Assembly: GCA_963643175.1 (NCBI GenBank)
Contig: CAVIJF010000039.1
Span: forward strand, 1-12,556
Length of the DNA stretch: 12,556 nucleotides
Reading direction: 5' to 3'
Origin: CAMEON01 sp963643175
Lineage (GTDB): Bacteria > Bacillota > Clostridia > Oscillospirales > CAG-272
A model generated the notes under the pieces. It searched no databases. It worked only from the letters and a program-made list of their open reading frames with translations, and was not told where the DNA came from. The position numbers and the translations under genes were made by a program. The stretch's first letter is position 1; every line of letters begins with the position of its first letter. Shown piece by piece: positions 5,367 through 12,556 of the stretch.

Positions 5367-6876
5367 AATTCTTCCTCCGCCTGGCACGGATACAAAGCCC
5401 GGCGGTAAGGCAGGCGGCAGGAATGAGGAAGGCGGAGACAACGCTGAGAAGAACAGAAGAGGTGCGGTCAACAGAGAGCGAGTCGCCGTCCAGACAGACA
5501 GGGGAGAGAGAGGAGAAATCGGAGGAGAAGGACTCGCTCATGTAAAGGAAGAAGGCAAGGAGACAGGAGTAGTTGCCGTACTCGTTGGCTTCGGCAACAG
5601 CGGACGTGAAGGCGGCGGAGGAGCCGAACCAGACAAACCGCCCCACCCGGCTGGTGCCGTCCGCCTGCGCAACCGTCAGGTCGGCGGCAACGGCAACATT
5701 CAGAGTCCCCGCATCGGACAGCGCAGAGCCGGACGCATCCAGCAGAACAGCCTGCGCGGAGGTCATCAGAACAGGCGTAACAACCACGCCGAGCGGCACC
5801 TTGTCCGATACGGCAATCGCGTGGGAGGTCGGCATGGTCACGGTGCAGTTCACCCCGATGGTCGCCATCACCGTGTGCGACGTGTTGCAGTCGGGCTTCA
5901 GATAGGTCGCGTCATCCGCCATGTAGTGGTCGGCGTCCGCGTCCGAAACCGTGCCGGACAACGCACTCAGCCCGTACAGACTGCCCAGCCCCGCAGCACG
6001 CGGGCAGGCGGACAGGTGCGCCGGGTCGGTCACGAGCAGCAGAGAACCGCCCCCGCTCAGGAAGGCGCGGAGAAGCGTCTCTTCCTCCGCCGTCAGGTCA
6101 CGCTCCGGCGCGTACAGAATCAGACAGTCCGCATCGGTCGGAATCTTCCCCGTCTCGGACAGATTCAGTGTGCTCAGCCCGTAACTCTCCAGCGCGTTCA
6201 GCAGAAGAGCCGGCAGTGCCGCATCCCCGTGCCCCGTCAGCAGGTAGCCGTGCGGGACTTCCTCCGCCGTCACGTAGTCGATGGCGCCGCTCAGCTGCGC
6301 CTCCCCGCGGAAGTAGCGCGAGGTCACGGAGTTCTTCAGCATGGAGCTGTAATAGGTCATGAACTGCGTCAGCTGGGACGCCGTAAGGTAGGTCTGCTCG
6401 CCGTAGAGACTGTCTATCACGTCGTTGGTGAACAGGTACAGGTCGGTGTAGTCCAGCACCGTCACCCGGCGGTCGCTCTCCACAATCAGGCTGTAATTGC
6501 TCAGGGTCGTGCCCGTCCCCACGTACTGCGCCGCAAAATCCGGCTGCTCAACCGTATCGACAACCTCAATCCGGATGCGGTCGCCCGCCTCGGCGTAGCG
6601 CGTCAGGAACAGCTCGGTGGCGTAGTCGGTCTCGCCGTTCTCGCACAGCCAGTATACGCGCACATCCTCCCGGAGATTCGCCGCAAACTGCACCGACTGA
6701 TCGGACACGCGGGAAATGTTCTCACCGCCGACATCCAGCTTGGTCACGCGCCACGGCAGAACCGTAGCCAGCACATTCACGACCAGCAGAACCGCCAGCA
6801 GGCAGACGCCGACGGCGTACAGCAGGACGCACCGCCGCCGGGTTCCGGCGGGACGCGCGTTTGCTTTCTCTCTCAT
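5365..6876 (-). CDS. GldG-family ABC-associated membrane protein
   Basis: The 503-residue protein has one N-terminal membrane helix (about residues 17-40), a large extracytoplasmic domain and a C-terminal helix (about 475-496) followed by a basic tail (RARRRKN). This is the layout of GldG-like ABC auxiliary subunits. Typical features are an early VRVYWLCENGETD segment after the first helix, and a Rossmann/GATase-like central part with YLLTGHGDAALP, a DADCLILYAPERDL step and FLSGGGSLLLVTDP. GldG works with GldA/GldF in Bacteroidetes gliding; in non-gliding Firmicutes the substrate is unknown. I chose the ATG at 6876 because AAGGGGGTGA, nearly the full anti-SD complement, sits 5-8 nt before it; the in-frame GTG at 6885 lies inside that site. 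The gene begins 13 nt after the permease stop and is last in a three-gene operon. Confidence 0.85.
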   Translation of the reverse strand: MREKANARPAGTRRRCVLLYAVGVCLLAVLLVVNVLATVLPWRVTKLDVGGENISRVSDQSVQFAANLREDVRVYWLCENGETDYATELFLTRYAEAGDRIRIEVVDTVEQPDFAAQYVGTGTTLSNYSLIVESDRRVTVLDYTDLYLFTNDVIDSLYGEQTYLTASQLTQFMTYYSSMLKNSVTSRYFRGEAQLSGAIDYVTAEEVPHGYLLTGHGDAALPALLLNALESYGLSTLNLSETGKIPTDADCLILYAPERDLTAEEETLLRAFLSGGGSLLLVTDPAHLSACPRAAGLGSLYGLSALSGTVSDADADHYMADDATYLKPDCNTSHTVMATIGVNCTVTMPTSHAIAVSDKVPLGVVVTPVLMTSAQAVLLDASGSALSDAGTLNVAVAADLTVAQADGTSRVGRFVWFGSSAAFTSAVAEANEYGNYSCLLAFFLYMSESFSSDFSSLSPVCLDGDSLSVDRTSSVLLSVVSAFLIPAACLTAGLCIRARRRKN

Positions 6877-6889
6877 GCGGTTCACCCCC

Positions 6890-7756
6890 TTAGCTGCACC
6901 GCCGCCGCTCGGTCACTGCCACCGTCAGATACAGGAACAGCAGCGGCACCGACACCAGCAGGAGCAGTACATTCACATCAAACAGCCCGTACAGCTTGGC
7001 TTCCTCAAAGCGCGTGAAGGGCGAGAAAAGCAGGGTCAGGTCATAGAAAAGCCCGCGGAACAGCTCCGCCCGCCAGAGGAAGGCGGCGGTCGTGAGCGCC
7101 GTCAGGGCGCCCGCCGTCACCGCGCTCACAACCCAGCGGCGCGTGAAAACAAACCCCGCCGCCGCAATCAGCAGTCCAGCCGCGACCAGCACGGCAAAGG
7201 ACACCCACGGCGCCGTGGGCAGAAATACGCCCAGCAGCGGGAGGAAAAATAGCACCAGCATCACCGCCGCGCCGATGCCGAAGGCAACGGCAGGGCGCAC
7301 CGTCAGCGCCGAAATAAGCTGGCAGACCGCCACAAGCCCCGCGCACAGCAGGAAGAAGCCCAGCAGTGCCGTATAGGAGGCGGCGTAATTCACGGTTCCG
7401 TACAGGGAGAACAGCAGCGGGTACAGGCACAGCACGCCCACCGGCAGTGCCGCGACGCACAAAAGTGCAAAATACCTGCCCAGCACCGTCGCCGCGCCGC
7501 TGATGGGCAGTGAGCGCAGCAGGCGGTCGGTGCCGTCCCGGCGGTCGCGCGCCATGCTGCCCGCGCACAGCAGCGGGACAGCCGGAATCAGCGCGTACTC
7601 CCCGAAGGTCAGCGCGTACAGGATATCGGCGGAACCGCCGTAGAAATTGTAGTAGGCAACGGCAATACCGGACACAGCCAGCACCAGCGCCGCATAGCCC
7701 CAGCCGCGCAGTCCGCAGAAGCAGGCGCGCAGCTCACGTCTGAATACCGCTCTCAT
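6890..7756 (-). CDS. ABC-2/GldF-like transporter permease
   Basis: The 288-residue membrane protein has six or more hydrophobic segments, near residues 18-37, 50-68, 95-118, 128-150, 157-180 and 185-203, with further ones at 211-227 and 260-282. ARDRRDGTDRLLRSLPIS (69-86) matches the conserved cytoplasmic segment of ABC-2 permeases (usually ER..GT.E.LL..P), and the C-terminal part SPFTRFEEAKLYGLFDVN (245-262) ending in a long helix and ERRR resembles GldF. It should form the channel for the neighbouring ATPase and GldG-like subunit. The start overlaps the ATPase stop by 4 bp (ATGA) and has AAGGAGG 8 nt upstream, so the genes are coupled. The transported substrate cannot be told. Fewer charged loops than in drug exporters and the GldG partner favour the Gld-type assignment. 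Confidence 0.87.
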   Translation of the reverse strand: MRAVFRRELRACFCGLRGWGYAALVLAVSGIAVAYYNFYGGSADILYALTFGEYALIPAVPLLCAGSMARDRRDGTDRLLRSLPISGAATVLGRYFALLCVAALPVGVLCLYPLLFSLYGTVNYAASYTALLGFFLLCAGLVAVCQLISALTVRPAVAFGIGAAVMLVLFFLPLLGVFLPTAPWVSFAVLVAAGLLIAAAGFVFTRRWVVSAVTAGALTALTTAAFLWRAELFRGLFYDLTLLFSPFTRFEEAKLYGLFDVNVLLLLVSVPLLFLYLTVAVTERRRCS

Positions 7757-8724
7757 GCGCCGCCCTCCTTTGTCAGGCTGTCAAACAGCTCCTCCATGGA
7801 TTGTTCCTCCGTTTCCATGGACAGCAGGGCATACCGCTTCTCCGCCATGGTAAAGAATATTTCGTCCCGCACGTCCCCGCAGTCCGCGCCGGATTTTTCC
7901 GGCGATAGACGCACGGTCACGGCGGCGACGCCCGGCTGGCTCTGCTCCCCGACCGCCTCCTGCACGCCCGCAATGGCACGCAGTGCCTCCGCGATGCCCT
8001 GCGGGTCGCCCTTGGCTGTCAGGTGCAGGACAAGTCCGGCTGGCGATCCGCCGCCGCACAGGGCTTCGGTATCCCGCTCCGCCACCACACTGCCCCGGTC
8101 GAGCAGAATCAGTCTGTCGCAGCAGGTATGCAGTCCGGAAGCGGGGCGTCCCGCCACGACTACGGTCCGTCCGGCGCCGATCTCGCGGATAAGGCGGTAC
8201 AGTCCGGCGGCGGTCACGACGTCCAGTCCGCCTGCAGGGTCATCCAGCAGCAGGTACTCCGGCTTGCCCAGCAGGGTCTGCGCCAGTGCTGCGCGGCGGC
8301 AGACCGCCTCGGGCAGGGCACCTATGCGTTTCTCCTGCACCTCCGTGATACCCGCCTGGCGGCAGGCGGCGGCAATCTGCCGGACCGCGTTCTCTCCGCA
8401 CAGTCCCTTTGCGTCCGCCACGAAGTCCAGATACTCCCAGACCGTCATATCGGCGGGCAGTTTCATGCCCTGCGGGAGGTATCCGATCTGCCGCTTTGCC
8501 TCGCGCGGCTGTTTTACGATGTCATATCCGCCTATGCACACGGTGCCGCTGTCGGGCAGTATACATCCTGCCATGAGTTCAAGCAGGGTGGTTTTGCCTG
8601 CTCCGGCGGGTCCTATGAGGGCATAGAAGTTCCCTGTTTCGGTTCCGTTCCGTATGCGGAGATTCAGTTCACTGACTGCTGCGTGTCCTGCGCGGCATCT
8701 GCTAAGATTCTGAATTTCAATCAA
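7753..8724 (-). CDS. ABC transporter ATP-binding protein (GldA-like) with degenerate catalytic motifs
   Basis: The 323-residue nucleotide-binding subunit has the core in residues 1-215 and a C-terminal extension (about 220-323), as in GldA/CcmA-type ATPases. Walker A is intact (GPAGAGKTT, 38-46, K44) and the Q-loop is present (Q85 in YLPQG). Other motifs are abnormal. The signature is LPEAV (137-141) where LSGGQ or LSKGY is expected. Walker B reads LLLDDP (158-163), so the catalytic Glu is Asp (D162). The H-loop position reads AGR (191-193), with Arg replacing the switch histidine. The gene starts with TTG at 8724: AAGGAG lies 8 nt upstream and MIEIQNL is the usual family N-terminus. It is first in a coupled operon with the permease. 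The frame is intact and codon use normal, so it is not an obvious pseudogene. It may be a slow or regulatory ATPase. Confidence 0.86.
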   Translation of the reverse strand: MIEIQNLSRCRAGHAAVSELNLRIRNGTETGNFYALIGPAGAGKTTLLELMAGCILPDSGTVCIGGYDIVKQPREAKRQIGYLPQGMKLPADMTVWEYLDFVADAKGLCGENAVRQIAAACRQAGITEVQEKRIGALPEAVCRRAALAQTLLGKPEYLLLDDPAGGLDVVTAAGLYRLIREIGAGRTVVVAGRPASGLHTCCDRLILLDRGSVVAERDTEALCGGGSPAGLVLHLTAKGDPQGIAEALRAIAGVQEAVGEQSQPGVAAVTVRLSPEKSGADCGDVRDEIFFTMAEKRYALLSMETEEQSMEELFDSLTKEGGA

Positions 8725-8934
8725 GGTTTTGTCTCCTTTGCTTGGTTCCGTCTCTCCCGATGTGGTTCTGTTTATGCGTCCGTATTCCGCATTCTATCAT
8801 ACCGCGCGGCGGTGTGCAACGCATGACACGTCTATGAATGTTTTCTGAACAGCGGGGGTTGAGGGGTTCCACTGCCCGGCGGCTCCGGCACCGCAGAAAA
8901 AAGCCGGAAACGCCAGGGATGCCGTCACCCCATA
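8725..8934. other. Intergenic region with the ABC operon promoter and repeat debris
   Basis: No gene is seen. The part near the ATPase gene holds its promoter (8791-8819) and a ribosome binding site (AAGGAG on the minus strand, 8 nt before the TTG). The part near 8868-8915 is rich in CCGGC/GCCGG words like those at 12431-12470 and may be a decayed repeat. A T6 run follows CCGGC on the minus strand after the lipoprotein gene, but I could not pair it into a convincing terminator stem. Confidence 0.5.
8791..8819 (-). promoter_or_regulatory. SigA-type promoter of the ABC operon with extended -10 and spacer palindrome
   Basis: On the minus strand TTGCAC (8819-8814) is separated by exactly 17 bp from TAGAAT (8796-8791), and a TGA directly before the -10 supplies an extended -10 TGn. 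Transcription would begin near 8784, leaving a leader of about 60 nt before the TTG start. The spacer holds a palindrome, ACCGC-3 nt-GCGGT (8801-8813), which could be an operator or chance in G+C-rich DNA. Confidence 0.78.
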
Positions 8935-9561
8935 TCAGCAGCTCGGTCCGTTCAGCATCCACACCCCGTCCTGCAGGACAAAGTAAAGGTCAGAATCCTT
9001 CCACGCACTGCCGGAGACATCCGAACGCGAACGGATCGAAACATGAAGATAGGAGGAGGAACTGTCGGAGAGTATCTCCATGGAGTCATAGTCAAATATC
9101 CGCGTGCCGGAGACAGTTGCCCCAACGGCATTGCTCTGCCGGAGACTGCCGTCCTGCTCCAGATAGCGCGCAGGCATCACAACGCCGGATTCCGTCAGGG
9201 AAAAACCCGTCAGCAGGGAGGAGCAGATGGAGTCGGCATAGGCGGTGGAGTAGACGGCACGGATTGCCGCCTCTATCTCCGCACAGCTGATGTAGCGGGC
9301 ATAGGTGTCCATCACATAGTCAAGGCTCGTGTCGCCCGCGCCGTAGTAGCGGTGAATCAGTGCCTCCTCGGCGCCGTCCCGCGCGAAAACAGGCAGCCCT
9401 GCCCCGAATACAACCGTGTTGACATCCACAGCCTGCTCCAGCCGCTCCACCAGATCGTCAAATACCGCCTCCCGCGCGGGCGCCGCCGAACGGCACCCGG
9501 CAAGTGGGATAACCGCGCCCGCCAACAGGAAAACGCACAGGAACACAACCAGCTTTTTCAT
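8935..9561 (-). CDS. Predicted lipoprotein of unknown function
   Basis: I do not recognise the family. The 208-residue product begins MKKLVVFLCVFLLAGAV and has a lipobox PLAGC, with C23 as the expected lipidated cysteine, so it should be anchored on the outer face of the cytoplasmic membrane. The mature part is about 185 residues, mixed helix then strand: a helical half (FDDLVERLEQAVDV, LDYVMDTYARYISCAEIEAAIRAVY) and a beta-rich C-terminal half ending DLYFVLQDGVWMLNGPSC. The last part recalls the closing strands of NTF2-like or DUF4878-type domains, but this is only an impression. The ATG at 9561 has AGGAGG 9 nt upstream; a TTG two codons earlier is less likely. It starts 36 bp after the gyrA stop with no terminator between, so it is probably co-transcribed with gyrA. 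Confidence 0.75.
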   Translation of the reverse strand: MKKLVVFLCVFLLAGAVIPLAGCRSAAPAREAVFDDLVERLEQAVDVNTVVFGAGLPVFARDGAEEALIHRYYGAGDTSLDYVMDTYARYISCAEIEAAIRAVYSTAYADSICSSLLTGFSLTESGVVMPARYLEQDGSLRQSNAVGATVSGTRIFDYDSMEILSDSSSSYLHVSIRSRSDVSGSAWKDSDLYFVLQDGVWMLNGPSC

Positions 9562-9597
9562 ATGCAACCCCCTCCTGCAACACCCTGTACAGAGCTA

Positions 9598-12252
9598 TCA
9601 GATTTCCTCTTCCTGCCCGTCCGCAGGCTCCTCGTTCTCAAGCAGAATTTCGTCCCCGGCGGCATCGGCACCGTCCGCAGACGTGTTCCCGGACGCATCC
9701 GCCGTACCGTCCCCGGCGGCGGCGCCCTTCTCGCCGTTCTTGCTTTCCTCGTCCCCGCGGGCAATCTTGGTCAGGTTGACCAGCTTCTGCCCGGCTTCGA
9801 GACGCATGACAATGACGCCCGCCGCCGTGCGCGACAGCTCGGAAATATCCTGCGCAGGCGTGCGGATGATGATACCCTGATCCGTAATCAGCATCAGGTC
9901 GTCGTCCGCGGACGCCGCCAGAATGCCGGCAAGACGCCCGGTCTTTTCGGTGCACTTCTGGCAGACAACGCCCAGACCGCCCCGGTTGGTCATGACGCGG
10001 AAATCCTCAAACGGCGTGCGCTTGCCGTAGCCGTTCTCGGTGACGGTGACAAGCCGCTTGGCGGTATCCACCGCCACGGCGCCCACCACGCAGTCCTCGC
10101 CGCGCAGGGAAATGCCGATGACGCCGCGCGCCGTGCGTCCCATCGGGCGCACGTTGGACTCGCTGTACCGGACGGCGCGTCCGTCGCTGGTCGCAAGCAG
10201 AATATCGCTCTGCCCGTGCGTGTGCAGGACATACAGCAGCTCGTCGCCCTCGTCCAGCGTCAGCGCGATTTTGCCGCCCTTGCGCTGGTACTCAAATTCG
10301 GACAGCAGCGTCCGCTTGATGATACCGCGCTTTGTCACCATCAGCAGGTACTCGCCCTCGCCGAAGCCGTCCACTGCTATCATGGCAGTGACGCTCTCGC
10401 CCGCCGCCAGCTGAATCAGGTTGATGATATTGCTCCCGCGCGCCGTCCGCGACGCCTCGGGAATCTGGAAGGCGCGCAGCGTCTGCACGCGCCCGGTGTT
10501 GGTGAAGAACAGCACGGTGGAGTGCGAATGCACGGTCATGACCTTCTCGATGAAGTCCTCGTCGCGGGTGGTCATGGCGGTCACACCCTTGCCGCCGCGG
10601 TGCTGGGCGGAGTAGGTATCGCTGGGCAGGCGCTTGACGTAACCCGCATGGGTCAGCGTCAGCACGCAGGTGTGCTTCTCGACCAGATCCTCGTCGATAA
10701 TCTCGTTGGCGACCTCCTCGATGCGCGTCCGGCGGTCGTCTCCGTACTTATCGCGGATGGCGATGATTTCGTCCTTGACGACGTTGCGGATCTTCTCCCG
10801 GTCGCCCAGTATCACCCGGAATTCGCCGATAGCCTGATACAGTGCTTCCAGCCTGTCCTCTATCTTCTTTCTCTCCAGACCAGACAGGCGTCCCAATGTC
10901 AGCGAAACGATAGCCTGCGCCTGCTCCTCGGACAGTCCGGGGTTCTCATCGGCGGCGAAGGACGCCAGATCCGCCGTCACGTCGGCGCTCATGCGGGGAC
11001 CGTCGAAGCGCTTCATCAGGTTCACCTTGGCGGTCGGGGTATCCGGCGACGACCGGATGATGGAGATAACCTCGTCGATATTGTCCAGCGCCAGCTTGTA
11101 GCCCTCGAAAATATGCGCCTCGCGGAGTGCGGCGGCAAGGTCAAACTCGACGCGCCGCCGGATGACGCTTTCCTGATGCGCGATGTAGTAATCCAGTATC
11201 TGCGCCAGATTCAGCACCTTCGGCTCGTTGTTGACCAGTGCCAGCATATTGACGGCGCAGGTATCCTGCAGCTGGGAGTAGCGGTAGAGCTGATTGAGAA
11301 TCACGTGCCCGTTCGCCTCGCGCTTGTACTCGACCACGATGCGCATACCGCCCTTGCCGGAGGACTCGTCCCGGATGTCGCTGATTCCCTCGATGCGTTT
11401 ATCCTTGACCAGTCCCGCCATGGACTCGACCAGCAGGCTCTTGTTGACGCCGTAGGGGATTTCGGTGATGACGATACGCCGCTTCTCCTCCTCGACCTCC
11501 GCCTGTCCGCGCACGACGATGCGCCCCTTGCCCGTCATGTAGGCTTCCTTGATCCCGTTGACGCCGTGGATGGTGCCGTACGTGGGGAAGTCGGGACCCT
11601 TGATATAGTTCATCAGGTCTGGAATGGAACAGTCGGGGTGATCCATGCGGTACACGGTGGCGTCTATGACCTCGCGCAGGTTATGGGTGGGGATATTGGT
11701 CGCCATACCGACCGCGATACCCATGGAGCCGTTTACCAGCAGGTTGGGGAAGCGGGAGGGCAGGACGGAAGGCTCCTTGAGTCTGTTATCGAAGTTGGGC
11801 ACCATCGGCACGACGTTCTTGTCTATATCGCGGAGCATTTCGTCCGCCAGCCGGGACATTCTCGCCTCGGTATACCGGTATGCGGCAGGCGGGTCGCCGT
11901 CGATGGAGCCGAAGTTACCTTTTCCGTCAATCAGCTTATAGCGCATATAGAAGGGCTGCGCCAGGTGCACCATGGTGCCGTACACGGAGCTGTCGCCGTG
12001 CGGGTGGTATTTACCCAGCACGTCGCCGACGGTGGTTGCGGATTTTCTTGTGGGCTTATCGTATGTGAGGTGCTGCTCATACATATCGTACAGGACGCGG
12101 CGCTGACCCGGTTTGAGTCCGTCGCGGACGTCGGGCAGTGCTCTCTGCATGATGACGGACATGGAGTACTCGATGAAGGATTTTCTCACCTCATGCTCCA
12201 GGTTTACTTCCACGATTTTCTGATTTTCGAAAATCAGGCTTTCGTTTTCCAT
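9598..12252 (-). CDS. gyrA: DNA gyrase subunit A
   Basis: The 884-residue subunit cuts and rejoins DNA in the A2B2 gyrase. It has the full architecture: winged-helix/tower N-terminal domain (about 1-500, with YSMSVIMQRALPDVRDGLKP at 29-48), catalytic tyrosine Y127 in AAYRYTEARM, DNA gate and coiled coil, then a six-bladed C-terminal pinwheel (about 525-832) and an acidic tail (833-884, ending QEEEI). The GyrA box reads QHRGGKG (550-556; usual QRRGGKG). Its presence favours GyrA over ParC. In the quinolone region the residues matching E. coli S83 and D87 are S88 and G92. The chosen ATG at 12252 gives a family-like N-terminus, but AGGAG touches it directly. An in-frame GTG at 12300 (16 residues longer, Lys/Glu-rich) with GAGG 11 nt upstream is a real alternative. 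The frame beyond that lies in repeat-like sequence. gyrB is not in the window. Confidence 0.95.
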   Translation of the reverse strand: MENESLIFENQKIVEVNLEHEVRKSFIEYSMSVIMQRALPDVRDGLKPGQRRVLYDMYEQHLTYDKPTRKSATTVGDVLGKYHPHGDSSVYGTMVHLAQPFYMRYKLIDGKGNFGSIDGDPPAAYRYTEARMSRLADEMLRDIDKNVVPMVPNFDNRLKEPSVLPSRFPNLLVNGSMGIAVGMATNIPTHNLREVIDATVYRMDHPDCSIPDLMNYIKGPDFPTYGTIHGVNGIKEAYMTGKGRIVVRGQAEVEEEKRRIVITEIPYGVNKSLLVESMAGLVKDKRIEGISDIRDESSGKGGMRIVVEYKREANGHVILNQLYRYSQLQDTCAVNMLALVNNEPKVLNLAQILDYYIAHQESVIRRRVEFDLAAALREAHIFEGYKLALDNIDEVISIIRSSPDTPTAKVNLMKRFDGPRMSADVTADLASFAADENPGLSEEQAQAIVSLTLGRLSGLERKKIEDRLEALYQAIGEFRVILGDREKIRNVVKDEIIAIRDKYGDDRRTRIEEVANEIIDEDLVEKHTCVLTLTHAGYVKRLPSDTYSAQHRGGKGVTAMTTRDEDFIEKVMTVHSHSTVLFFTNTGRVQTLRAFQIPEASRTARGSNIINLIQLAAGESVTAMIAVDGFGEGEYLLMVTKRGIIKRTLLSEFEYQRKGGKIALTLDEGDELLYVLHTHGQSDILLATSDGRAVRYSESNVRPMGRTARGVIGISLRGEDCVVGAVAVDTAKRLVTVTENGYGKRTPFEDFRVMTNRGGLGVVCQKCTEKTGRLAGILAASADDDLMLITDQGIIIRTPAQDISELSRTAAGVIVMRLEAGQKLVNLTKIARGDEESKNGEKGAAAGDGTADASGNTSADGADAAGDEILLENEEPADGQEEEI

Positions 12253-12518
12253 CTCCTGCTCGCGCTCTTTTTTCCGGCTTAATTTCTTTTCCTTTTCCAC
12301 AGTTTGTTTTTCCTCGTTTTCTTTTGTATGGTGTCGTTTTATGGTGTCTGAAGCTGTATTTTTACGGCGGCGGCGTTTTCCGACGCCGGTATTGGCGTTG
12401 TTTTTTTGGGGGGAGGGGGTGGGGGTGTCTTGCCCGGCGTTTCCGGCACCGGAACGCCGGGAACCGGGCACAGACTTTCCCCCACACCAAAACCAATTTC
12501 AGAAAAGTTCTTGGGGGT
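12253..12518. other. gyrA upstream region with hairpins and G-runs
   Basis: No gene is supported. Nearest gyrA is an A-rich leader on the minus strand (12253-12355). Beyond it, G-runs of 6, 5 and 5 lie on the plus strand at about 12408-12425. A strong bulged hairpin follows at 12433-12461 (CCCGGCG paired with CGCCGGG, CCGG with CCGG), with an alternative outer pairing TGCCCGG (12431-12437) to CCGGGCA (12464-12470). Bases 12496-12516 are the reverse complement of 2292-2312. I could not find a convincing -35/-10 pair for gyrA. Confidence 0.5.
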
Positions 12519-12546
12519 TTGGGGGCTTCTTTCAAGAAGCCCCCAA
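12519..12546 (-). terminator. Stop-proximal hairpin repeat, copy 3
   Basis: A 12-bp stem (TTGGGGGCTTCT with its complement) around TTCA belongs to the same family as 2260-2289 and 2744-2773. The next pair is lost by a T/C mismatch. Its right flank on the plus strand (CGCCTCCCC) resembles that of copy 2 (CGCTTCCCC), which directly follows a stop codon on the minus strand. By analogy this copy should follow a minus-strand gene ending just past the window edge. Confidence 0.6.
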
Positions 12547-12556
12547 CGCCTCCCCG

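Noticed and set aside
8900..8934. Possible intrinsic terminator after the lipoprotein gene (T6 on the minus strand)
   Set aside because: No stable stem could be paired immediately before the T-run; only a 6-bp pairing that places the T-run in the loop.
9043..12282. Long open frame (1079 codons) on the plus strand antisense to gyrA and the lipoprotein gene
   Set aside because: It mirrors the high G+C third positions of the real genes; its translation is His/Arg/Gly/Gln-rich low-complexity with no recognisable domain, while the minus strand encodes a complete GyrA.
12253..12471. Extended gyrA start at GTG 12471
   Set aside because: The added 73 residues run through hairpins and C-runs shared with other intergenic regions and contain rare codons; no ribosome site fits.
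1..12556. Transposase, integrase, CRISPR array, tRNA or rRNA genes
   Set aside because: None was found on reading both strands; the repeats have no associated mobility gene in the window and no regular spacer pattern.

Overview
The window is a G+C-rich (about 60% by eye) bacterial chromosome segment with strong AGGAGG-type ribosome binding sites. Its gene families are typical of Gram-positive Clostridia: a DUF3737/MalY pair, a DarB-like CBS protein, a GldG-type ABC system and a Firmicutes-like GyrA. My best guess is an anaerobic Oscillospiraceae/Ruminococcaceae-type organism. This rests on family resemblance only; there is no 16S or other marker.

Layout. (1) At 212-2253 on the + strand, a two-gene operon encodes a DUF3737 beta-helix protein and a PatB/MalY-type PLP C-S lyase, overlapping by 4 bp. 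(2) 2254-2781 is a 528-bp non-coding gap between convergent genes, with a hairpin just after each stop codon and a long structured repeat between them. (3) At 4913-2782 on the - strand, a two-CBS-domain protein is followed by a polysaccharide flippase. (4) 4914-5364 is non-coding and holds a second copy of the long repeat. (5) At 8724-5365 on the - strand, a three-gene ABC operon (ATPase, permease, GldG-like membrane protein) has a clear promoter and ends in a perfect 26-bp palindrome. (6) At 12252-8935 on the - strand, gyrA is followed 36 bp later by a small unknown lipoprotein gene. (7) 12253-12556 is non-coding and holds another copy of the stop-proximal hairpin.

Working together. The DUF3737/lyase pair is translationally coupled. 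The CBS/flippase pair suggests nucleotide-sensing (possibly c-di-AMP) next to envelope polysaccharide export. The ABC operon is a complete GldA/F/G-like unit, but its ATPase has lost several catalytic signatures. GyrA is complete, with an unusual residue in the quinolone-resistance region.

The most novel content is non-coding. A composite structured repeat (two long copies and one partial inverted copy) and a shorter hairpin repeat (three copies) occupy the intergenic space. The long element has conserved stems with diverged arms, G-quadruplex motifs and a conserved loop sequence. No tRNA, rRNA, CRISPR array, transposase or integrase gene was seen.
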